Shown piece after piece: positions 7,303-15,100 of a DNA stretch of 17,200 nt. The notes under the pieces are model-generated. The model worked only from the letters and a program-made list of their open reading frames with translations. It searched no databases and had not been told where the DNA came from. A program made the translations under genes and the position numbers. Source of the DNA: CAVPGH01 sp046726955 (GTDB taxonomy: Bacteria > Acidobacteriota > Vicinamibacteria > Fen-336); the NCBI GenBank assembly GCA_046726955.1, contig JBKPBQ010000584.1:1-17200 (forward strand), written 5' to 3'. Position 1 is the first letter of the stretch. Each line of letters begins with the position of its first letter.

Positions 7303-8667
7303 ATGCGCGGTTCGATCGCCGCGGCGTTCGTGCTGCTGCCGGCCTTGGCCGTGGCCGCTCCCGACAAGAGCGGCTTTCGGATTCCGGTGGCGGTCAAGAA
7401 GCTCGGCAACGGGCTCACCGTCGTCGTCTCGGAGGACCATTCGGCGCCCACGTTCGGCATCAGCACGGCCTTCGGCGTCGGGTTCCGCCGGGAGCCGAAG
7501 GGCCGGACCGGCTTTGCCCACCTGTTCGAGCACATGATGTTCGAGGGCACGCCGACGGCGCCGAAGGGAACGCTCACCCGCGTCGTCGAAGGCGGCGGCG
7601 GCGTCCTCAACGGCTCGACGCGCAACGACTACACGGACTACATCGCCTCGGCGCCCGTCTCCGCGCTCGACGCCATCCTCTGGCTCGAAGCGGACCGGAT
7701 GCGGCAGCTCGACTTCTCCGAGAAGAACCTGAAGAACCAGCAAGAGGTGGTGAAGGAGGAGATCCGCGTCAACGTGAAGAATCGGCCCTACGGGCTCTTC
7801 TTCTGGACCGACCTCGCCGGCAAGGCCTTCGACAAGTGGGAGAACAGCCACGACGGCTACGGTTCCTTCGAGGACCTCGACGCCGCCAGCCTGAAGGACG
7901 TGGAGGCGTTCTTCACGACGTACTACTCCCCCGGCAACGCGGTGACCGCGATCGTCGGCGACGTGACGCCGGACGAGGTGTTCGCCAAGGCCGAGAAGTA
8001 TCTCGGGGCGCTCCCCTCGCGACCCGCTCCTCCTACGTCCGACGTCGCGGAGGCCATGAACGCGAGCGAGCGCACGCTCGCCCAGGAGGACGCGCTCGCG
8101 CGGGTGCCCGCCGTCGCCGTCGGCTACAAGCTGCCGATGGGGATCGGCAAGGACTACGTCGCGCTGGTGGTGCTCGGGGACGTCCTCCTGAACGGCGACG
8201 CCTCGCGGCTTTACCAGGCCCTCGTGAAGGGCAAGGAGCTCATGCTGCAGGTGCAGGGGGGCGTCAACTTCCCGTTCGAGAGCCCCTGGCGAGTTTCGGG
8301 CCCGACGCTTCTCAGCTACTTCGGCCTCTACAAGCCCGACGCCGACGTCAAGGCCGTGGTGGGAGCCGCCCAGGCCGAGATCGACAAGATCGCGAGCGCG
8401 GGAGTGCCGGCGGCGGAGCTCGCGCGAGTGAAGAGCAAGATGCGATCGGATTTCTATGGGGCCGTCGAGCTGCCCATCAACCGGGCGGACGCGCTCGCGA
8501 TCGCGCAGCTCGTGTCCGGCGATGCCAACACGATCAACACGATCCCCGACGACATCGAGGCCGTCACCCCGGCCGACGTGCGGCGTGTCGCCGCCCGCTA
8601 CCTGACCGCCGCCAACCGGACGGTCGTGGACCGCAGGCCTTCGGCCGCGGCGGCGAAGGGAGAGTAG
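7303..8667 (+). CDS. Exported M16 zinc metallopeptidase, catalytic subunit
   Basis: This is an M16B (processing-peptidase-like) endopeptidase of 454 residues. A signal peptide (residues 1-19, MRGSIAAAFVLLPALAVA) with an AVA-AP cleavage site predicts export to the periplasm or surface. The inverted zinc motif is HLFEH at 73-77, giving His73, Glu76 (general base) and His77. The third ligand should be a Glu in VVKEEIR (Glu152 or Glu153), about 76 residues on, as in the family. The matching C-terminal block (SRLYQALVKGKELMLQVQ) lacks the Arg and Tyr that normally complete the active site. The next gene starts 4 bases after the stop and supplies that pair, so the two products probably work as a heterodimer. 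The substrate cannot be told from sequence. Confidence 0.92.
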   Translation: MRGSIAAAFVLLPALAVAAPDKSGFRIPVAVKKLGNGLTVVVSEDHSAPTFGISTAFGVGFRREPKGRTGFAHLFEHMMFEGTPTAPKGTLTRVVEGGGGVLNGSTRNDYTDYIASAPVSALDAILWLEADRMRQLDFSEKNLKNQQEVVKEEIRVNVKNRPYGLFFWTDLAGKAFDKWENSHDGYGSFEDLDAASLKDVEAFFTTYYSPGNAVTAIVGDVTPDEVFAKAEKYLGALPSRPAPPTSDVAEAMNASERTLAQEDALARVPAVAVGYKLPMGIGKDYVALVVLGDVLLNGDASRLYQALVKGKELMLQVQGGVNFPFESPWRVSGPTLLSYFGLYKPDADVKAVVGAAQAEIDKIASAGVPAAELARVKSKMRSDFYGAVELPINRADALAIAQLVSGDANTINTIPDDIEAVTPADVRRVAARYLTAANRTVVDRRPSAAAAKGE

Positions 8668-8671
8668 GACC

Positions 8672-10093
8672 ATGAAGACAAAGGCGGCTTCCCTCCTCCT
8701 GATCGCGGCGCTCTCGTCTCCTGGTGCCCTCGTCGCCGCGGAGAAGCATCCGTTGCCGAAGGACCTCCCGCCCTTCGGCCCCGACAAGCCCCTGCCGGTC
8801 CCCGAGATCGCGCAATCGAAGCTCCCGAACGGGCTCTCGGTCTGGCTGGTCAGCCGCCGCGGTTTCCCGCTCGCGACGGTGGTGCTCGCCGTGCGCGACG
8901 CCGGCACCTCGGCCGACCCGAAAGGAGCCGAAGGCATCACGGAGCTGCTCGCGGCGGCGGTGAGGGAAGGGACGGCCACGCGCGGCAGCCGCGCGATCGC
9001 CGAGGAGCTGCAGGCCGCGGGCGCGGAGATCTCCGCCAATGGGACGGCCGACGCGATGTACCTGACCGCGAGCGGCCTCGGCCCCGCCCTGCCGCGCATC
9101 CTCGAGATCCTCGCCGACGTCTCCAGGAACGCCTCGTTCCCCGAGGCGGAAGTCGAGCTCGCCAAGTCGAACGCGCTCCAGAACCTGGCCGCGCGCGAGT
9201 CCACACCGGAGTTCCTCGCCCAGAAGGCACTCGCCCGCGCCGTCTACGGCGACCACCCCTACCACGTGGTGGCACCGACCGCGGCGACGCTGCAGGCCGC
9301 GACGGCCGCGCAGCTCCGGCAGGAGTTCGCCAAGCGCTTCCAGCCGGACCGCGCGCTTCTCGTGGTGGTCGGCGAGTTCGACGCGGCGGCCGCCCGCGCC
9401 GCGATCACCCGCCACTTCGGAGCGTGGCGCGGCACGGGCTCGCCCTCGGCCGACACGCCTCTTCCCCCGAAGGCGGAGGCGGCGCGCCGGCTGGTGGTGG
9501 TCCCCCGCGCGGGCTCGGTCCAGGCCCAGATCGTCCTGGGCCGCCAGGCCGCGACCGTCACCGATCCCGCGTACTATCCGCTGCTCGTCGCGAACACGAT
9601 CTGCGCCGGGTCCTTCGGCAGCCGGCTCGTCGAGAACATCCGCGAGGACAAGGGCTACACCTACTCGCCCGGCGGAAGCCTCGCCGCCCGAGCGAAGGGC
9701 AGCCTCTTGACCACCCGCGCCGAGGTTCGCACCGAAGTCACGGCGGCCGCCCTCACCGAGATGTTCTACGAGCAGGACCGCATGGCCTCGACGCTGCCGA
9801 CCGACGAGGAGCTGCAGCGCGCCAAGCGGTACCAGGGGGGGCTGTACCTCCTGCGCAACCAGATCCAGGGCTCCGTGGCCCAGACGCTCGCCTCGAACTG
9901 GGTGAACGGCCTGCCGCCTTCCGCGCTCGGCGAGTTCGTGTCGAAGGTGAACGCCGGCACGGCGGAGCAGGTGCGGGCGGCGGGCCGGGCGTTCTTCCCT
10001 TCGACGCGGCAGGCGGTCGTGGTCGTGGGCGACGAAGCGAAGGTCAAAGAGGAGCTCGCGCAGTTCGGCGAGGCGGCCGTCCAGGCGCCCTGA
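8672..10093 (+). CDS. Exported M16 family protein without the zinc motif, partner subunit
   Basis: This 473-residue M16-fold protein follows the catalytic subunit by 4 bases, with GGGAG (8658-8662) as Shine-Dalgarno inside the end of that gene. Residues 1-22 form a signal peptide (MKTKAASLLLIAALSSPGALVA, then AEK). At the place of HLFEH it reads ELLAA (91-95, in GITELLAAAV), so zinc cannot be bound there. It keeps the C-terminal block FGSRLVENIREDKGYTYSPG, with Arg324 and Tyr331, the R/Y pair that in M16 enzymes contacts substrate near the zinc. Known bacterial M16B heterodimers split the active site in this way. A homodimeric or chaperone role is possible but less likely given the adjacency. 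Confidence 0.9.
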   Translation: MKTKAASLLLIAALSSPGALVAAEKHPLPKDLPPFGPDKPLPVPEIAQSKLPNGLSVWLVSRRGFPLATVVLAVRDAGTSADPKGAEGITELLAAAVREGTATRGSRAIAEELQAAGAEISANGTADAMYLTASGLGPALPRILEILADVSRNASFPEAEVELAKSNALQNLAARESTPEFLAQKALARAVYGDHPYHVVAPTAATLQAATAAQLRQEFAKRFQPDRALLVVVGEFDAAAARAAITRHFGAWRGTGSPSADTPLPPKAEAARRLVVVPRAGSVQAQIVLGRQAATVTDPAYYPLLVANTICAGSFGSRLVENIREDKGYTYSPGGSLAARAKGSLLTTRAEVRTEVTAAALTEMFYEQDRMASTLPTDEELQRAKRYQGGLYLLRNQIQGSVAQTLASNWVNGLPPSALGEFVSKVNAGTAEQVRAAGRAFFPSTRQAVVVVGDEAKVKEELAQFGEAAVQAP

Positions 10094-10151
10094 CGCTCGT
10101 CCCCTCCAGGCGCGTGTCCTCGCGCACTGCCGACGGTCACCGGCCTTCGCC

Positions 10152-10157
10152 TATACT
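10152..10157 (+). promoter_or_regulatory. Possible -10 element of the kinase/regulator operon
   Basis: TATACT matches the sigma70 -10 box at five of six positions and lies 13 bases before the kinase ATG in the 77-base gap after the M16 pair. A transcript from it would have a leader of only a few bases. No good -35 is visible at the right distance. Confidence 0.3.
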
Positions 10158-10170
10158 CGACGCCGCGAAC

Positions 10171-11262
10171 ATGCCGTCCGCTTCGCGGCTCTTCTGGCTG
10201 GGCGCGACCTGGCTCCCGGTGGGGATGCTCTGGTACACGTACGCCCTTCGCGTCCGGAACGACCCCTCCTACGCGGCTGTCGCCGCCCTGGTCATGATGG
10301 CGACGCTGGGCGTGCTCGCGGCCGTGGTCTGGACGCTCTCCGGCCGCTACCCCTGGGGAAGCGAGACGCGCGACCACGTCGTGTTCGTGCTGCGCTACCT
10401 CGCCATCGGCATCGTCCTCGTGGTCGGGGTGATGAACGTCGATGCCGCCCTCGTGGCCTGGCACGACGGGATCACGCTCTTGGACTCGCTCCACCGGAGC
10501 GGCGGGCTCCTCGCCGGCGACATGTGGAGCTACCTGGCCTTCTACCTCGTGGCTGTGGTCTACCTGCTGGCGGTGAGCGTCGCCTATCAGGTCCGGGCCC
10601 ACCAACACCTCGCCGTGCAGCGGCTCGCCCTCGCGGAGGCGGAGGCTCGCGTGGCCCGGGAGAAGCTCCACGCACTGCGCGCCCAGCTCAACCCGCACTT
10701 CCTCTTCAACGTGCTGCACTCCGTCTCCTGCCTCGTGCGCGACGACGCGCGGGCGGCGGAGAAGGCGCTCGAGCACCTGGGCGAGATGCTTCGGTACGTG
10801 CTCGACGACGCCGCCGGCGACGACGTCGAGCTCGAGGACGAGTGGACCTTCGTGCGGCACTACCTCGCCCTCGAGAAGCTTCGGCTGGCCGACCGCCTGC
10901 ACGTCCGCACGGAGCTCGACCCGGACGCCCTGGAGTGCCGGATCCCGCCCTTCACCGTCCAGATCCTCGTCGAGAACGCGATCAAGCACGGCATCGCCCC
11001 CCTCACGCGGCCGGGCACGGTCCAGGTCCGGGCCCGGCGGGAGAACGCGTCGCTCCTCATCGGCGTGAGCGACGACGGCATGGGCCTTCGGCGGGACGAG
11101 CTCCCGGGCCGCGGCGGGCTCGGCCTGCGCGCGCTGCGCGAGCGGCTGCAGACCCGCTACGCCGGCCGGGCTGCGTTCGAGATCGACACGTCGCCGGGAG
11201 CCGGCTTCGACGTCAGGATCACCCTCCCCGCCGACGCGCTCGTCGAGGCGGCCGCGTCGTGA
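10171..11262 (+). CDS. Membrane sensor histidine kinase, LytS/His_kinase (PF06580) type
   Basis: The 363-residue product is an inner-membrane sensor kinase. Four hydrophobic segments are visible at about 5-25, 33-55, 70-92 and 118-138, with little extracytoplasmic sequence, so the signal is probably sensed in or at the membrane. A short helical linker leads to RAQLNPHFLFN with phospho-accepting His176, the hallmark of the LytS/YehU group. The ATPase domain has LVENAIKHG (Asn269), SDDGMGL (Asp302, Gly303, Gly305) and GLGLRALRERL. It lacks the longer 5TM-LYT sensor module of true LytS. ATG 10171 is the first start after the M16 gene and gives the complete first membrane segment. Its TGA overlaps the regulator's GTG, so the two are surely made together. 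The stimulus is unknown. Confidence 0.92.
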   Translation: MPSASRLFWLGATWLPVGMLWYTYALRVRNDPSYAAVAALVMMATLGVLAAVVWTLSGRYPWGSETRDHVVFVLRYLAIGIVLVVGVMNVDAALVAWHDGITLLDSLHRSGGLLAGDMWSYLAFYLVAVVYLLAVSVAYQVRAHQHLAVQRLALAEAEARVAREKLHALRAQLNPHFLFNVLHSVSCLVRDDARAAEKALEHLGEMLRYVLDDAAGDDVELEDEWTFVRHYLALEKLRLADRLHVRTELDPDALECRIPPFTVQILVENAIKHGIAPLTRPGTVQVRARRENASLLIGVSDDGMGLRRDELPGRGGLGLRALRERLQTRYAGRAAFEIDTSPGAGFDVRITLPADALVEAAAS

Positions 11263-12005
11263 GGGAGGTCTCCGCCGTCGTCGCCGACGACGAGCCGATC
11301 GCCCGCCGCCGGCTGCGGCAGCTCGCCCCCGCCTGGCTCGAGTTCGTGGGGGAGGCCGCGGACGGAAAGGAAGCGGTCCGCACCGTGGACGAGCTGCGGC
11401 CGGACGTTCTCTTCCTCGACATCGAGATGCCCGGCCTGAGCGGGATCGAGGTGCTGGAGCGGATCACGCACCGGCCCGTCGTCGTGTTCACGACCGCGTA
11501 CGACCGCTACGCCGTGACCGCCTTCGAGCTGCGCGCGCTCGACTACCTGCTGAAGCCCTTCGGCGCGGAGCGCTTTCGCGAAGCGGCGGAGAGGGCGCGC
11601 GAAGCCGTCCGTCAGCGCGGCGAGGACACGACGACCGACCGCCTCCGCGACGCCCTCTCCTCCGAAGGCCCGCTCGTCCGCATCTTCGTGCGCACGCGGG
11701 GCCGCGTGCTCCCGGTCGCGGTGGAGGACATCGACCGGTTCGAGGCCCAGGACGACTACGTCGCCGTGCACACGGCGGGACACCATCACCTCGTCCACGC
11801 GCCGCTGGCCGACATCGAGCGCCGGCTCGACCCCGCGCGGTTCCTGCGCGTGCACCGCCGGCACATCGTGAACCTCGACCGCGTGACCGGCCTCGTGGCG
11901 ACGTCGGGAGCGCGGTTCGAGGTGCAGATGGCCGACGGCTCGCGAGTCACGGCCAGCCGCACAGGCTCACGCGAGCTGAGGAAGCGGACCGCTCTCGACG
12001 CCTGA
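11259..12005 (+). CDS. LytTR-family response regulator
   Basis: The partner regulator of the preceding kinase, 248 residues, starts at a GTG overlapping the kinase stop as GTGA. The receiver domain (about 3-120) has the acidic pair Asp10-Asp11, phospho-accepting Asp54 in FLDIEMPG, the TTA switch region and the conserved Lys in LLKPFG. The DNA-binding LytTR domain (about 140-243) shows IDRFEAQDDYVAVHT and FLRVHRRHIVNLDRV, the classic LytTR blocks. LytTR regulators commonly bind direct repeats upstream of their own or neighbouring genes, and the long secreted protein starts 166 bases downstream, so that gene is a reasonable target by inference only. I found no convincing pair of LytTR boxes at the usual spacing in that gap. 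Confidence 0.93.
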   Translation: MREVSAVVADDEPIARRRLRQLAPAWLEFVGEAADGKEAVRTVDELRPDVLFLDIEMPGLSGIEVLERITHRPVVVFTTAYDRYAVTAFELRALDYLLKPFGAERFREAAERAREAVRQRGEDTTTDRLRDALSSEGPLVRIFVRTRGRVLPVAVEDIDRFEAQDDYVAVHTAGHHHLVHAPLADIERRLDPARFLRVHRRHIVNLDRVTGLVATSGARFEVQMADGSRVTASRTGSRELRKRTALDA

Positions 12006-12080
12006 GCTCGGCTTCCGGATACGGATTGTGACTAACTCACGCGCGACAGCTGTGCACGACGACGCGGCCGCTCGCCGCTT

Positions 12081-12095
12081 CGAACTGTCGGTTCG
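12081..12095. repeat. Inverted repeat upstream of the secreted hydrolase gene
   Basis: CGAAC (12081-12085) and GTTCG (12091-12095) are perfect reverse complements with a 5-base centre, and GCTTCG (12077-12082) can also pair imperfectly with CGAAAGC (12097-12103). The site is just upstream of the putative -35 at 12107, where an activator would bind. It may be an operator; no protein is identified. Confidence 0.3.
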
Positions 12096-12106
12096 CCGAA
12101 AGCTCG

Positions 12107-12135
12107 TTGCCGCAATTCCACCCGGCCCCTAGAGT
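12107..12135 (+). promoter_or_regulatory. Likely promoter of the secreted LCAT-like protein gene
   Basis: TTGCCG (12107-12112) is followed after exactly 17 bases by TAGAGT (12130-12135); each box matches four of six sigma70 consensus bases. It would give a leader of roughly 30 bases carrying AGGAG (12162-12166) five bases before the ATG. It is the best-formed promoter in the window. Its position in the 166-base gap after the two-component operon suggests separate transcription of the long gene. Confidence 0.45.
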
Positions 12136-12171
12136 CGCTCCATCCCGTCGTTCGTAACTGAAGGAGCGAAC

Positions 12172-15100
12172 ATGCCGGTGAACACCGTGCCGCGGGTCTT
12201 TCTCGCCATCCTCGCGGCTTCGTCGATCCTCGTCTCCCGTCCCGCTTCCGCGCAGACGTGCCCCGGTCACGACGACCGCGCGCAGAACTTCCGCCTGCAG
12301 GGGCCGGGCTCGCTCGTGCCCGGCGTGCCCGCGCGCGTGGTCGTTTCGGTGGACAACCCCGGACCCAACGCATGGCGCGGAGAGGGCAACAGCCCTCATC
12401 CGTATCGGTTGGGCGTCGGGGGACCGTTGGATCCGGGGAGCGACGTGAGGTGGAGCGCGTTCGACTGTGGCGGTTATTCCAACGGCACCAAGGACCAGCG
12501 CTCCTACATCTGCCCGGGGCCGGGGCAGCAGGTCGCAGAGGTCGCGCCTGGAGGGACCGCCCAGTTCGGCTTCAACATCACGGCTCCGACGGGCTCGACG
12601 GGACAGGTCGCGTTCCGTGTGCGCATGGTCTACGACTCGGGGACGGAGTGCGACGGTTGGTTCGAGCTGCAGCACACCGCGCTCTTCCCCATCCAGCAGC
12701 CGACGCTTCTCCCCGACCTCGTGGTGGACGGAATCGACTTCAGCAGTCCGCCCACCGGCGGGCTGCCCACGAACGCGACGGCGCGGCTGCGCAACGGCGG
12801 CCAGGCGGCCTCCGGTCCCTTCAACGTGCGCTGGCTGGTGGACGGCGTCCAGGTCGCGGCGGGCGGCCACGACTCGCTCGACCCGGGCCAGACCTCGACC
12901 GGCAACGTCCACTTCACCTGGACGCCTCCCACCAGCGGCGTCCACACCCTCCGCTTCGAGGCCGACTTCGACCTCCACGTCGCGGAGACGAACGACGGCA
13001 ACAACGGCGCGGAGGTGACCGTCGACCTCGGCAGCGGCCCTCTGCCCGACCTCGTCGCCCAGGCGATCGAGTTCAGCACGACGCCCGTGGGCGGACAGCC
13101 CACGAACGCCCACGCCGTTCTCCGAAACGACGGTCAGGCGGCCTCGGGCCCCTTCAACGTGCGCTGGCTGGTGGACGGCATCCAGGTCGCCGCGGGCGGC
13201 CACACCTCGCTCGATCCTGGCCAGACCTCGACCGGCAACGTCAACTTCACCTGGACTCCCCCCGCGAGCGGCGTCCACACTTTGCGCTTCGAGGCCGACT
13301 TCGACCTCCACGTGGCGGAGAGCGACGAGGGCAACAACGGCACGGAGGCGACCGTCGACCTCGGCGGCGGACCACAGCTCGCCGACCTCGTCGTGGACAG
13401 CATCGACTTCAGCCCGCCGCCGTCGGCGGGCCAGACGACGCAGGCGACGGCGCATCTGCGCAACGCGGGAGGGACAGCGTCGGGCTCCTTCGCCGTGCGG
13501 TGGACCGTCGACGGAAACGAGATGGCGACGAGCTCGAGCGGCTCGCTCGATCCCAACCAGACGGGAACCGTGACGTTCGCGTGGTCGCCCACCGCCGACG
13601 GCATCCACACCGTCGGGGCCGAGGCCGACTCTCTCGGTCAGGTCCCGGAGTCGAGCGAGTCGAACAACTCGCGCCAGGTGACGGTCACCGTCGGCGCCGC
13701 GCCGCAGCCCGAGCTGCGTATCGAGGTCGTCGACAACACGGGAGCGGTCGTGGCCTCGGGCACGACGCTCACGCTGAACTGGGAAGGCTGGCCGACGCCC
13801 AACGGCCTCACCGTGCGCGTGATCCTCACCTGCCCCGCGGGAGGGGCCCTCGGCTGCCGCGGGTTCCCGCTGCAGATCGTGGAGAACGCGGGGACGAGCG
13901 CCGCCCGTTTCTACATGGAGGGGCTCCCCGCCGCCGCCTGCGCGATCGACGGACCCGGGACTTCCTCCCCGACGTCCTTCTCCTTCCAGAAGCTCACGTG
14001 GCGCTGCCACGACGGGTCGTCGCTGGGGATGGTGCTGGCTCCGGGAGAGACCCGCGTCCTCACCTTCGGCCTGATGGTACAGCCGTCGGACCAGGGCAGC
14101 CTCGCCCTGGCCGCGACGTGGCGCGACGCCTCCGGCTCGCACGCGCTGTCGGTGCCGCGGGCCTCGATCCATCCCGTGATCGTCATCCCCGGGATCCTGG
14201 GAACGATGCCGCCGTCCGCGATCATCGGGCAGCTCGACCCCGTGCTCGGGGTCTATACGCCGCTCCTCTACCAGCTGCAGAAGATGGGCTACGTGGACGG
14301 AGAGACGCTCCAGCCGATGCCGTACGACTGGCGGCGTTCTAACCACGAGTCGGCGGGTGTCCTCAAGGACACGCTCGTGAGCGTCCTCGCGAGCGTGGCT
14401 GGCGTGCCCTACCTCGACCAGGACGGCAAGGTCGACCTCGTCGTCCACAGCATGGGCGGGCTCATCACGCGCGTCTACGTGCAGAACCAGGCGGTGGACG
14501 CCGCCGGCAACCCGATCCCCTACGGCCACGAGATCCGCAAGGTCGTGTTCACCTCCACACCGCACCGCGGCTTCCCGGAGGACTACCGCAACTACGAGGG
14601 GCTCAGCTGGGAGATGTTCCTCTACGACAATCCGGTGCCGCTCACCGCCATGGACAACGTCTTCTGGCCGGCGTTCGTCGAGAAGCGTTGGCGGAAGCGG
14701 CACTTCCCGATCGTCGAGTTCCTTCCCTTCCCGCCCGGCCATCCCTTCGCCGGAAAGGTGATGTGCCTCTACTCGCCAAACGACTGCAGCGGCTTCTTCA
14801 GCCCCACGCTCAAGCAGCGCATGATGCACGACGCGATCGGCGGCACGGACTCCATGCGCGAGATGCTGCCGACCCAGGACGCCGACCTCTTCTGGCCGTA
14901 CCTGTGCCCGAGCGGCGTGGGCGGCGTGTGCGGCTTGCCCCACTATCCGTTCGGCCGCCAGGCCAACCCGCTGCTCGAGGGCGCGACGTCCCTGAACGCG
15001 ACGGTCCTCGACCTCGCCAAGAACCTCGATCCCGTGCCCGGCCGGCTCGATCCCGTGCAGGGGGCCAAGAACATCTACGTCGTCTTCGGGAAGGACCCGG

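Noticed and set aside
4579..9204. A 1541-codon open frame on the minus strand
   Set aside because: It lies antisense to ligD and both M16 genes. The product is low-complexity, Arg/His/Val/Leu-rich with no recognisable domain, as expected when GC-biased codons are read in the opposite frame.
9424..10170. Longer N-terminus for the histidine kinase
   Set aside because: The extension runs through the second M16 gene in another frame and is Arg/Gly/Pro-rich without motifs; ATG 10171 starts just before the first membrane helix.
12081..12152. GTT-centred sites as LytTR binding boxes
   Set aside because: GTT occurs at 12091, 12106 and 12150, but the spacings (15 and 44 bases) do not fit the roughly 21-22 base period of LytTR direct repeats, and flanking bases match poorly.
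12715..13690. CARDB repeats considered as a possible CRISPR-like or intergenic repeat array
   Set aside because: The repeats are in frame, 333-336 bases apart and encode a known protein module.
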